Made by a program: the position numbers and the translations under genes. A stretch of 64,000 nt of DNA from Struthidea cinerea. Its lineage: Eukaryota > Chordata > Aves > Passeriformes > Corcoracidae. Numbering within the stretch: the stretch's first letter is position 1; every line of letters starts with the position of its first letter. The stretch covers positions 749,000-812,999 of the forward strand of contig VZTI01000938.1 in assembly GCA_013397865.1 (NCBI GenBank). The letters are read 5' to 3'. Shown piece after piece: positions 1-12,285 of the stretch. The notes under the pieces are model-generated. The model worked only from the letters and a program-made list of their open reading frames with translations, searched no databases and was not told the origin of the DNA.

Positions 1-3000
1 TTACATCATTTACTCTTTTTATCTCAGACACAATTATGTTTCCTTATAGACAATGCTTGTAAAAAGTGATTACTTTAAAATTTGTGCAAAACTTATTTAT
101 GTTCAGTAAGTCAACCTACAATGCAGACCAGTTCTTGGCAATGTTATTGTACTTTGTATACAATTTATACAATGTATAAATTGTACTTCATCCTGCCTTA
201 CTTGTTTTCATACAGATTCCCCAATGTGGAGCAGAATCCATTGTCATACTCGCCACACTTCCCACTTAGCCTTCTATTTCTAAGCCATTTTTATTTTTCC
301 CATCTTATTACATGTACTTTCTTGAAACCAATTGGTATTCTTGAGGAAACTCTTTTGGACCTTTCTTTTCTAGCTAACCTAAAACACCCTTCCAAATCAT
401 ATTATTTTAAACATCTTGCTTCTTTCTGTTATTCTTTCACTGACATATGTTTTACTAGGTATTTAAAAATTTATATCTACAATTTTGTTACACTTTAAAG
501 CTGTATTTTTTCTTTCTCCAATTCCTTCTATCCTTAAATGCCATACTCTGACATTTTCCTTGCCTTTTTAGTAGTTATTGTATCTCTGCTTTTAGCTAAA
601 CACAGTTTAATTTTTGCTTATAACTCGCTGGTAAAAGTTCACTGTGTTTGTTCTCAAAATCTGAAATAAAATGATATATTTTTATTAATTTCCTAAGTAT
701 ATTGTTAATATTTCTTCTGTATGATTAAATTGAATTCACATATATCTACCAATAGACAAATACCAGTCAAAATATAAAAGGAAGGAGTAAAATATGTAAG
801 ATTATACATTTCTTTTTAAATTGTTGCAATTCAGAGACTACCTTATCTGATTCACATCCTATTTTTAGAAAAGATTTTCATCAACCCCAAATTTACCTCA
901 ATATTAGGGCACAAAATCAGGAGAAACTGTAGGAGTGCAATTGGAAATATGCGCTGCCATTCCATTGTATAATGATCTTTAATTCAGATGATTTTGGTTT
1001 TATACTTATGATTGTCATCCCCCTTGAGGAACATATAACTATTTTTCCCTGCTAACCTCCTAAATATCAGTGTAAGATTTTGATCATAGTGACATAAAAA
1101 CTCAGTGTACTATGTAATTTATTTTCCATTCTGAAATTGAGAAATCCTTTTTAATGCTGATACTCTGACCTATAAATCTATCACCTAGAAAGTACCTTGC
1201 AAACATTTTCCTCCTTCACATAGTCAGTCTTTTTAAATCAATTTGAATCTTTTGTTTAGTGAATAACAAATGGAATTTTCCTGATTACAGAAAATATTGC
1301 AGCACACATCTAAGGTGATGCTTAACCCAAGTGTGTTTTCCTTCCTTTTTGCAGATGTTAATTATGCTTGTCCTATTACAAGTCTAGTTACTCCCTGGTC
1401 TGCCTACACAATTCAATTAATATCACCTTACATAGGAACACAAGCAGTTCCACTCTACCTTATGTTTGATGATTTTCCTTCTTCTGATTCTCTTGCCACA
1501 TAACAGCCATTATTAATGATCACTTCTTCAGTGCCACACTTCCTGGGGGTTTTAAAGTGGTTACTTTCTCAGCACCCTCCTTTAAGAAGCTTTTATGAGG
1601 TTCAAATTCCATTGCTGACTGTTATGCTATTTCTAACCTTCTGTTTCTTAGTAAAGTTCTTGAAAAGATATTCTGTTCTTAACTTCCCAAACACCTTGTT
1701 AATAATAATCTCTTTGATTGTTTCCAAGTAGGGGAGATTTTCATCTCCAGCATAGAACGAAACTGTTCAATTCCACTTACAAGAGTTGAAGATCTCTTGA
1801 AATGTTACCTAGTGATCATAGTTCTTTTCCCTCCTCATTATTTTAGATGACACTATGGCATTTGGCAATAAGAACTTAATATTTTATTACAGTATTACAG
1901 ATCATGAGATATTTCCAATTCTTGACAACTTCATTTTAATGGTAACACTTTCTTTTCCTCTTATTGTTATTTGTCTCTTTTTTTTTCTTTTTTTCTGTTG
2001 TCATTTTATTTTATTCACTTTTGTAACATATTTGATCTGTTAACTTCCTTTTTTTTTGTCTTCTTCATTTGCAACAGTCCTGCAATTACTGGAATAATAT
2101 TATAATGGTAATAACATCACACTTTGACATTTGAATTTTTTAATTAAATTACTGATCAACTCTTAACTGCAATGTTTTTACCAAGTGCTACTTAGAGATG
2201 CTAAAGAAGTTCAGCCATTGATCTCAGAACTCAATTTTGTATAAGCTACTTTCATTTTCATACACTTCAGGAACAGCTTGTGTTCCTCAAAGAAAATTCT
2301 GCAAATTAACATACTGTACTTGCATGTCAGCTCACTTGCACAGCTAATTAAATATTTCTCATGTGCATTACAGATGATGACTACTTCAGTTTATGTTTCA
2401 GAGATGTTTTCCAACATTCTGTGATTTATTTATAGGTATATCTATGGCACTAATCATTGGAGTATTTGAGCACATAGAAATGATTAAAGATACATCAAAA
2501 TTGCTTCTGGAAGGTACCACTTTTCTTTCTCTGCTTTGAAGCCGTTTCTTTACCATAATCTTTCGGAGAATGATTCCTCCTGTGTTCAGTGTCATTACTA
2601 CATACCTTTTGGGGAATGCCAGTTAATATAGATATGCCTTGTACTGAGCTTGAAAGTCATGTGGAAGAGGCTCCACTTGTTTGGGATCAGCTTTGTAGGA
2701 ATTTGTTTCTTATTATTGGCCTGTCGCTGAGAATACCCTCCTTTCCATTGTCACAAGATGAAAGCCAGGGATCTATCAGCCAAGTATCCCAAATGAGCGT
2801 AGCAATCACACTGGGAAATTGTGAAAGACAGTGCTTGAGATAAGTGGGCTTCAGCCTTTCATATGTTTGATGAGGGAAGGGAAGGGGGAGGAAGAAGCAG
2901 GACAAGGTTTTCAAGATACGTACTTTTGGTATGAAGAACTCTCTAGTTTCTCTTTATCCTCGCTCACATAGACTTCAGTTCCATTTTGAGGCAAAATTAT

Positions 3001-6000
3001 TCTCTATTAATATTTACAGAATCAAGATTTTGGCCACAGTACTTAGGTAAAAGTAAAACCTATTTAAGGAAATTATAGACAATGTTAAAAACTAATTTCT
3101 CAAATAGGTCTTGTGATGATAATCATCTACTTCTGAGTACATTGTCTGGTGGCAAAACAAAACTAAAACTCAAATATTTTTACCCTCTCTGAAAGAGACC
3201 GCATAAATTGTAAATTAAAAAAAAAAAAAAATTGTATTTATATCTATTTTAAAGTTGTCATATTTATTTTCCCCTTCTGGAAAACCCTACACTAAAATTC
3301 TAAATCAGTTATGGTCCCTCTGGAGTTTCCATTTCCCAAAAAGAACAAGACAAAAATTTTTGACCAGGAGTTGAATTTTACTTGTATACTGTGTTGCAAC
3401 TTATTTGCAGAAGAGGGAAAAAAAAAAACCTGATAAAGTTCAAATTTGGTTGTGCGTAAATTTATTTTGACTTATCAGATTACAGATTTTATGCATGGGC
3501 TGCAAAAGGTGTGCAGGCATATCCATGACTTTATTCTGAAGTCTATAGGACCCCAAACTCCCTTCAAAATTTTTCAGGATCCTGTTCCAGCGTGGCAGAC
3601 AAGCAGCCACAAGAAAAAGAGGTGGTAAAGTTAAGCAGATATTGCAGGTAGGTTTGCAACAGTATTTCCTCCCACCGTTTTCCCATGCCACAGCTCGCTG
3701 GACATAGACACGAGATTCCATAGTTTTAATGAACAGTTAACATGCTAATGTGGCAACAGATGAGCAGACCTTTTCAAGAGGCAATTACTGTAGAGACCTC
3801 AAAAACTAAGGTAAATTTCAGTGATGAACCACAGTTATAATATAAGCCATTAAAATTTAGAGGACCTCTAGACAAAAGGCAAAACAACATGAACTCTTGT
3901 GAAGTTTATCTTTGAAAAGATAAGCCAAATACAGATTTTATTCAAACATATTAAATATGGAATCACTTGGAGTGGATTGTTCTGTTTCATTTTCAAAAGG
4001 GCAAACCCATACTGCTTTGAGATTTTGGTCTTTGTTTGGCTTTTCTTTTTTTTTTTTTTCTCTAGAAGCTTTAACAACATGAATAGGAAGTTATTTATAC
4101 TTCTTATTCACAGGTACTCCAAAATGAAATAGCATTCTTTCCCTACTCCTGCTTCAAGAACCACACAGCTCGCATCATTAATATAACAAAAACTGCATGT
4201 AGGAATGCATAGCAAAACAGTTTACTTCTTGCAGCTCTACATATTAGACAACAATAAGTCACAGATTCACTGCAGTAAAAATGTGTTGAAAAGAATGTAG
4301 TATATCACTTTCAAGTTTGCATTATACATAAAGAGTATGACAGAATCAAATACATTGTTAGAATAATGAGCCTATAATCTGAGCTAAAGGGAACACCTGA
4401 ACACCTGGAGTGTTGTTTGGCGGAACATCCAAAACCTGTTTCTTGCTGATGGTTCTGTGCTACAAGGGCCTAAGGAGATTGATTCTTCATAAATTAGTAA
4501 AAATTTGCAAGGGCAAATGCAGTTTTGCATGGATGGGAATGGGGAGAAAGGAGATGAGAAGACAGCCAGTTCAGACTGGGGTGTGTCCTGCTGTGTGTCA
4601 CTGGTCAGACAGCAGAACAACGGGAGCCTTTGCACAGCCAGCCTGTCCTCCGGATCTGTGCGGAGGTGGCCTGAATGGCACCGGGTGGGGAATGAGTAAA
4701 GTGACTGTGCTATTGCCACGATGTTTCCTCCCTCTGGAGCAGCCATTATTCGCTGTTAGGGGCAGCAGAGTATGGGACAAAGCTGGAAAGAACATGATCA
4801 CTGTAGGGAATGATTTAGAGCGATATGTCAGGAGCAGGACTGGTAATTAAGGAGGTAACCTGAAAAGAATCCAGGTAAAAAAGTTTTAGCAGAGCTCTAG
4901 TAAGACCGGGAAAAAGCTCTTTTTGCGGTCTAGTATTTCAGGGGCAAGTGTTAACCTGGACAAGGTAAGCACAATTTAAGGAAAGGAGACAAGAAAAATG
5001 GCATGAAATAGCAAATACAAATGATTACACTCCATACAGTACTTGGGGAAAAAGCAAAAAATGCAAGAAACCTGAAGTATAGAGAGTTTTGTCTTAAACT
5101 AAACACAGTAGGATACATGTCTATATGGCATGAATGAAAGAGAGAGTAAATTTTTACACGAAAAGAAGAAGCACAAAATAGTTTGTCTAAAAATTTGAAA
5201 ATTCTGTAAAATATTTGGACTGAGAGCAAGAGACATTTTTATTTGCACTAGAATAGTGGTGTACTATGACTTGGAGCATTTATGCATTTTTTTATTAATA
5301 TAGGAAGTAGAAGAACATATGGTGGTTCACACAGGGTAAATTCAGAAAGAATCAAATCAAACTCAAGGGAGTAAAATTGCTTTTTAAAAAACAGGCACAG
5401 GCATACACAAACACAGACACACACAGAGCATTGCCCAGAAAAAAGACCTCACTAATATTCTACAATATTTTTTGTCACTAAACTGTTTAGGTCTGATACA
5501 CATATTTTGAAATTGATTGTGTCATAAGTGTAAAAAAATAGAGATTTCTGCTAAACAGTCACACCGAGAAAGTGCTAGATACCAAACATTATCTGTATGA
5601 GCACCCTTTGTTAGGAAAATATGAGGGTTTTGTATTGCATTTGCTATAGCAGATACTACCTGCACTTCAGTAAGCTCAATTATCTGGTCTTAACAGCAGC
5701 ATACTTTATTTTAATATCAACCTTTTACTACAGTCAGCAAATATTGTGTATTTTGTTTAAACTGACATGTCATATGTTATTATAAAATATGAAAAGGAAT
5801 GATTGGGTTTTTTAGAGTTAGGCAGAATCATTTTACTGTGGTTTGGCTCAAATGAATAGCATACTTTCTTTTAGACAAGCCTCAAAAAAACCTATGAGAA
5901 AATAGAGCAACCAATAAAACAAACATTAAAACGTGAAATACGAACTAATGATTAATTGTTTACATTTTTATTAAATTACTTACAGATCTGACTGCATCTT

Positions 6001-8117
6001 AACCTCCTTTCGGACTGGAAAATATAAATAATCTTTTTATGAGATGGTTGATAACTGAGATAATACAGGTATCAGTTTTCATGCATATATACAAATCTCC
6101 TTTGCACTCTGTATACCACTTTATGTGTGCTAGCCAAAACTGGTTGTCAAGATTTGTGTTTAAAACAATAACAACCAAAAAAAAAAAGTGGCATTCTTTA
6201 AGGCTTCTCATTGACTGTGTTTTATTAGGCAATTATCTGAATGCTGAACTCAAGAGTAAATGGGAGTCAGTCATCACAATCTCCTCATGAAATGAAGACA
6301 GTGAGATTAAAGTTGAAAAATCTACTATACTATTGAGTGTAGTTACTGATTATACCATGGAATCAACAACCAAAATACAGTGTAAAAACAGGCAGAAATT
6401 TTAAGACAAGCATAACTTCCAGTTGTCTGAATGCAGTTCTAAAACTTCATTCCATTATCTGCTTTTGTTCAAACACTGGGCAAATATAGACATTTCTTGT
6501 GAAAATAGTAGCTGAAGAAATATTACTGAATTATTAATTGATGTGACATTTACTCTAGTCTAATATCAAGAATGTTCTTTCTTGGTGGCTTGTTTCACAC
6601 TGGCAAAGCTGTATACATTTCTTATCGCTAGAAGATGATTTGAAATTCTTTTACTTCCAACATTTACATGCTAGAAAGATTGGTAGCTCACAATATCTTC
6701 CTAAAGATGAGACATTCCTACATGATCCAGTTACTTGCTCTTCTAGATATTTTAAAAAGCAGAGAGAATAAAAAGTGCTGCGGCAGGGGGCAGGCACAAG
6801 GACGCAATGATGATCGTTATGGAAAACACAAATCCATGATTTCTGCATGAGATAATATTCCCAAAGGACTGGGAAGTAGTAAGCAAAAAATTGAGAAGCC
6901 CTAAAAATAAGCAAAAATGTATCATTGTCTTTGAAAAAAAAAAAAAAAAGAGAAGGGAAAGGAGAAGAAAAGAATTTTTGAAGAGCAAGCTGGCAAAGAT
7001 AGGAAAACAAGTAACGCTTATTTTCCTGTAAGTATGCCTTCTTTGCTGTTTTTGTTTGTATACTGTTTCTCCAAATTTTCTGCTATAATTGTTTACTAGT
7101 TTTGAGAAGTGGACTGGTATGATTTATACTCTAGTACTCATCCATTCAAATTTCTGTATTCACTAATATATTAATAGGGTATCCTTCCAGATTGGACTGA
7201 TCATTCAGATAAAAGTGATATTTTTCTAGAGACAGATATGTATTTTCCACTAGTATACATTTAATTTTATTTCTGTAATAAAATTGATCATGTCCTCAAA
7301 AACACCATAGGCTTGTTGAGCTTGTCTCTTACTCATGACTTTAATTCTAATAGATCTCTTTTATCCCAGAAGATTTTGTTGTTGATAGGGATTTTGTTTG
7401 TAAAGAACTTCAGATAAGTGTGTGCTGAAAATGTTCCCATACAGAGTGTTCTATTTAGGAAACATTTTCATTTTAAGGATTATCACACCACTGGGAATTC
7501 TGAGCTTTGTACACTTATAATCAAATCAACCCTGCTTCCTCTGAAAGTTTTCATCTCTCAGAAATATCCCTTTTGAGATTCACATTAGTGATTTTATCCA
7601 CAGAGATTTTTTACAGTTAAATTAAATCTTCATGAAAGTGTTTTTTCCTCACTGGAGAGAAGAACTTGAAGGAACAGAGGACCTAATGCTCTTACATGTC
7701 CACTTCTGTCCATTTGAGTAGAGAGTTCATGAAAACTGTTTGATTTCCCTACAAGCTTTCCATACAAGTGTTGTACTCTGGAAGTAGTTAGGAAGGGTAT
7801 TGCCTTATTTTCATTTACTACTTCCAGTCTAGTCTAATTACTACTACTGGTGGCCCAGAATTTCAGTCCAGGTCTCAGTTAGTGAAAGTGTTGCATGTAA
7901 GAATAACTTTAGTCACAGGTAGGGGATTTTTCCAATAGAAACCACCACTCAAATCTCCCCCCATTGCTCCCCAAGCAGAGATATTTGTGAAAACAGCTAC
8001 TTCATGTGGTATACATGTGGTTTTTGTTATTTTCATGCTATAGTATTTCAAAGATAACTCTACCATTAATTCTTGCATGCTACCTGAGAAATAATTTAAG
8101 CTGATGAAGATACCAAT
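1..8117. other. AT-rich non-coding DNA, no gene seen
   Basis: The stretch has dense stop codons in all frames. The longest open frame is 138 codons (82-498, +), rich in Phe, Leu, Tyr and Ser as expected from translated AT-rich DNA, with no domain or motif. Short poly-A or poly-T runs occur near 3217-3230, 4046-4060 and 6934-6949, and a short CA-rich run near 5399-5427. A slightly GC-richer patch at about 4540-4780 carries overlapping frames on both strands, none recognisable. I see no RNA gene and no identifiable transposon. Very old, unrecognisable repeats cannot be excluded. Confidence 0.7.
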
Positions 8118-8300
8118 CAATAAGGGAAAGGACAGGGAAGGAAGGAAGAAAGGCAGAAAGGGAGGAAGGAAGAAAGGCAGAAAGGGAGGCAGGAAGGCAG
8201 AAAGGGAGGCAGGAAGGCAGAAAGGAAGGAAGGAAAGAAGGAAGGAAGGAAGGAAGGAAAGCAGGAAGGAAGGAAGGGAAGAAGGAAGGAAGGAAAGGAC
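8118..8300. repeat. GGAA/GGAAA purine-rich compound microsatellite
   Basis: About 180 bases are almost entirely A and G on the + strand, built from AAGG and AAAGG units with occasional C. Within it a 20-base unit occurs as two exact adjacent copies (8181-8200 and 8201-8220), preceded by degenerate copies, so the array has a higher-order period rather than being a simple tetranucleotide run. Lys/Arg/Gly-rich and Phe/Pro/Ser-rich frames on the two strands are artefacts of the repeat. Confidence 0.93.
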
Positions 8301-10394
8301 ATACAGATCCTACAGTTCCTTCAGTAGTTAGGAGACTGCAATGCTAACATCAACATTGTAAAAACTTTATTTATCCACCAAATTGGGTGCAATCTTTAGA
8401 CAAGAAGTAGTCACTTTAAAACAGTTTAAATTCTTACATTTTCCGACAAAATATGAAGTATTTTGTTATCAAAAATATCTCATTAAGGCAGACTAAAACC
8501 ATTGCTACTGGTTTGAAGAGAAATCAGGCTTTATCCTACATATGACACCACTGTGAGTCATGTTGCATTATTTAAGTTGCTAATTGTGTCTATGCACATC
8601 AAGCTGCATTGTAATTAATTTACCATCATAATCACAAGCTGTGATTAGTCCTTTATAATTCAACTTGCCATTCATTCAACTAGTTTTTTTTGCAGTTTTC
8701 TTTTCTACAACGCAGTCTTACCACTCCATAACATCAACAAATACTACATTGTCTTTCTCAAATTCCAGTTTCTCTCAAGTGTAAAATTAGCTACATTGCT
8801 CCGTAATTTCCCAGTACCAAAGAGTGCTGAGACCCTTCAGTTGCTATGAGATGTAGAAGGAACAGAGAAGACTCAGCCTGTTGGAAAAATGAGCCCTCTA
8901 AATGTATTTGAAATTATATTGGACATAAATTTTTCTGTTGTGCCACCAATTCTTCTGTAAACATAAAAAAAAAAGAAAGAAAAAGGCATAATTCTTCTTG
9001 ATGTTATTTTCTCAGGTTCTGAACATTGATATGATTTCATTGCATACCTTAATCAGAATAACAAGCACTGGAAAAACTTGCACTGTCCACTTCCCTAATT
9101 GAAATTTTGTTAAATTCTCCAGAGATGCTTTCTGTAGATGAAATCCTGCGTGGACTTCTCGTGCAATGTTGATTAGTTTCACTAGTTTGTTGCAGCAGAC
9201 CTACTCTGACTTTCAAAGTCTCTCCATAGAGAATTGAGTAGACCCGACCAAGACTGTCTTCTCAGATATCTCACATGGAACTAAGAACAAGAGCAAGATC
9301 AAGCACCATAAAAATATTATGATCACTTTTGATTTTGCCCACCACATCCCAGCCTGATTTATGGCATAATACAGACAGATTGTCCATCCAAATAGAACCC
9401 AACAAACCCAGAGCCTGTTTAATATCTCTTTTTTTACTCTTATCATTGGCTTCTCACCTGACATAAGCCCAATCCAACACCAAATATAAAATTACTGGTG
9501 GTATAATGTCCTTCTCTATGGTGTTCCTTCCCACAAAACCAAAATGCTGTATGCATGGGGTCTTATCTTCACAGCACATAGGAAATATACTGCTATCCTC
9601 ATTTTGTAACATCAAATGCATAAAGGAGCATTAAATAAACCACTAAGTGTGGGTGCTGTACCTGACAGGTTGAGTTTTTAACAATAATAGCATTTGTCTA
9701 AAATATCATGTTCTCACAACACAGTTCCTCAAATTACTTGCAGCTAAAAGCTCTCTTAGTTCTGAAGATAGGAGCAAAAGTTTCTCAGATTGGATAAACT
9801 CAATTGACAGCCAGCTGTAAAAGGTTTTGCTTTACGGAAGTTCTCAGAACAACTTAATTATTTTGTAGTGAATCAAATTCTACAGAGAGACCTTAACACT
9901 GAGACCACTTTTTCTTTTCCTAGATTGTCCATTTTTGTTCTTATTTCTTGCTGTGAATAAGGCGGATTTTTGCCTCTGTACACAGCAAGATCCATTCCTA
10001 TGTTTTATACACTATTGTATCATGAGGTCGTTTGGATATATCTGTTTTCAAGATCTACCTGGAATGAATATCAAAACAATAGTCAAAACAGAAGTCCTCC
10101 ATTTCTAACTGGTAACCTATTTCAATGTGATGCTTCTGTGATATTGGAACACTTGACTTATAGTACCTTTACTAATATTTCATTTTCCCAAAACTTGAAG
10201 GTGAAAATAGCATTTTTCCTTTAGAGGCATTATCAGCCTCAGCATAAAGGAAAGGCAATTAGACAATTAGAGTGATGAGTAACTAGATTTGGTCATGTGT
10301 TGCTATTGATAAAAGAAACTATGTTCTAGAATCATGAAGAAAGCTCTAGACTCATTAATTATCATCAAAGAAGACCATAGCTGTGGTTCTCTAC
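8301..10394. other. AT-rich non-coding DNA, no gene seen
   Basis: No frame here resembles a protein. The segment 8560-8680 has a TAATTA core (8612-8617) and several ATTA/TAAT motifs in sequence that looks more complex than its surroundings; this is treated as a speculative regulatory candidate in the findings. A short A-rich run lies near 8966-8985. Confidence 0.65.
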
Positions 10395-11188
10395 CAGCAA
10401 CCTGAAGTTCAACAAGAAAAAGTGCTGAATTCACCACCTGGTATGGGGCAACCCTGGATGTACACACAGACTGGGGAATGAGGTGCTGGAGAGCAGTGCC
10501 ACGGGATGGCACCAGGGAGTCCTGATCAACAGAAAGTTGAACGTGAGTCTGCAGTGCCCTGGCAGCCAGGAGGGCCAACCATGTCCTGGGGTGCATCAGG
10601 CACAGCATCACCAGCCAGGCAAGGGATGGGATTGTCCCGCTGTGCTGTGCACTGGGGCAGCCTCACCTCGAGTGCTGGGGGCAGTTTTGGGTGCCATATA
10701 AAAAAAGCATTAAGCTATTAGAGAGTGTCCAAAGGAGGCCAGCAAAGATGGTGAAGGGCCTTGAGGGGAAGCCATATGAGGAGCAGCTGAGGGCACTTGG
10801 TCTCTGCAGCCTGGAGAAAGAAGAGCCTGAGGGGAGACCTCATTGCAGTTACAACTTCCTCATGAGGGCAGGAGGAGGGGCAGGCACTGATCTCTTCTCT
10901 GTGGCGACCAGTGACGGCACCCAAGGGAATGGCCTGAAGCTGTGTCAGGGGAGGTTTAGGTTGGCTATTAGAAAAAGCTTCTTCACCTAGAGGGTCTTTG
11001 GGCACTGGAATAGGCTTCCCAGGGAAGTGATCACAGCACCAAGCCTGACAGAGTTGAAGAAATGTTTGGACAATGTTCTCAGGCACATGGTGTGACTCCT
11101 GGGGATGTTTTGTGCAGGGCCACGAGTTGGGTTTGATGACCCTTGTGGGTCCCTTCCAACTCAGGATATTCTGTGATTCTGTGATTCC
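10395..11188 (+). mobile_element. CR1 LINE, 5'-truncated, + orientation
   Basis: CR1 is a non-LTR retrotransposon that moves by target-primed reverse transcription and is the dominant repeat of bird genomes. This copy holds the end of ORF2 (the C-terminal part downstream of the reverse transcriptase core) plus the short 3' UTR. Recognisable protein pieces are LLESVQRRPAKM and GNGLKLCQGRFRLAIRKSFF in the frame at 10691-10990, which ends at a stop inside the reading frame; the homologous frame resumes after it. The 5' part (10395-10690) is the CR1 segment just upstream, with the reading frame broken. The 3' end carries two exact ATTCTGTG octamers (11168-11183), the CR1 terminal signature. The copy is 5'-truncated and dead. 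Antisense frames across it, up to 159 codons, are shadows. Confidence 0.95.
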
Positions 11189-12159
11189 ACAAAACACAAA
11201 AAAAGACCAGCAGCAACAAAAACTTTATATAAAAAAAAAGTTGCATGCATGCATAAAAATTATATCCTGACCTTTTCAATGATCAGCTTATGTCCAGAAG
11301 CAGAAGAGCTGATAAAACTTGTTTTTGCAATATAACTAGAGATGTTGTTATTGGCCGTAAATTAATCTGCCCTTTTGAAAAATTCAGCTGTAATGTCTAT
11401 ATTCTATACTGTGTAAGCATTGTAAGTTTTAAAAAAGCAAAATGGCATACAACTGATGAGCTGTGCAGTCATATTTTTCATAACGTTGTATTTCCAACAT
11501 GACTTATTTATAATTGCTCTACCACTGCATAGAATAACAGAGTATAATGCTTGCTAAAATGTAAGTACTTCTATAAACTCATCTATGCAACACTTGCTTC
11601 TCCAATATGTATATTACTAGTACTGTACTAATTCCAGTATGCTGCTAAAATTAGATCATGAAAGTAATTTGGAAATTTCAAATAGCACTCATAATGTTTC
11701 AAAGATATTTTCAATGCTACCTGTCATTTCTTTTTGCCTCGTAATAATGGGTTGGGAAGTATCATCTGACATTAAATCTCTTCATGAAAGTGAACTTATG
11801 AATATAGTGTCTTAAGCAGTTAACCTTGGTACTTAAACACACATTTCAAGTTAAATTTTGTGCATGACTAGTAGGGGTTCTTTTTAATTTTTATTTTATA
11901 CACTTAAAAAAACCTCTGGTCACTGTTCTGCTGCTGAGGTGTATCAGCTCCTTATTCTTATCTCAGTTATGCAGAAAATGTCTGTTCTGGGCGTGCTTGT
12001 CTAAATTTGAAGTTGAATAGCCAACTTAACAGACCTAAAATTCAATATAATAGCATCAGAGAATCTTTTAAGATGGTCAGGGACAGTTGGAGAACATCTA
12101 GTTTAGAGAAGAGTCAGAATGTCTTCTCTAAATCCTTGATTCAGAAATCATAGCAGTAC
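11189..12159. other. AT-rich non-coding DNA, no gene seen
   Basis: This is the unique-looking spacer between two CR1 pieces. A poly-A run (about 11230-11240) follows the CR1 end, but CR1 elements do not use poly-A tails, so I do not attach it to the element. The only open frames are short and featureless. Confidence 0.65.
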
Positions 12160-12285
12160 GTTGTCTTTGTAAGGCTGAACCAACCCAGTTCTCTCAGCCT
12201 GTCCAGCTGCTGACTGCTTTGGTAGGCCACCCCTGCACTCAGGCCAGCTTGTCAATGCTTTTCTTGTACTCACAGTTCTGGATTT
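12160..12285 (-). mobile_element. Degraded CR1 LINE fragment, reverse orientation
   Basis: The + strand reads as a worn reverse complement of CR1 ORF2 3' sequence. The landmarks are a block around TCTCAGCCTGTCC (12193-12205), followed by a GGCCACCCCTGCA-like block, then CTTGTACTCACAGTTCTGGA (12263-12282), in the order expected for inverted CR1. The copy is short and highly diverged, much older in appearance than the three + strand copies. Boundaries are approximate. Confidence 0.6.

Noticed and set aside
82..498. 138-codon plus-strand frame, hydrophobic, possibly membrane-like
   Set aside because: Composition is what AT-rich DNA gives when translated; no splice context, no motif and no neighbouring exon.
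8118..8300. Possible CRISPR-like regular repeat array
   Set aside because: Units are contiguous with no unique spacers, and the host is a vertebrate; it is a microsatellite.
8104..8331. Lys/Arg/Gly-rich plus-strand frame resembling a basic nuclear protein
   Set aside because: Produced by the GGAA microsatellite.
10718..11197. 159-codon minus-strand open frame
   Set aside because: It is antisense to a plus-strand CR1 element; the residues have no family pattern and the frame is explained by the LINE sequence.
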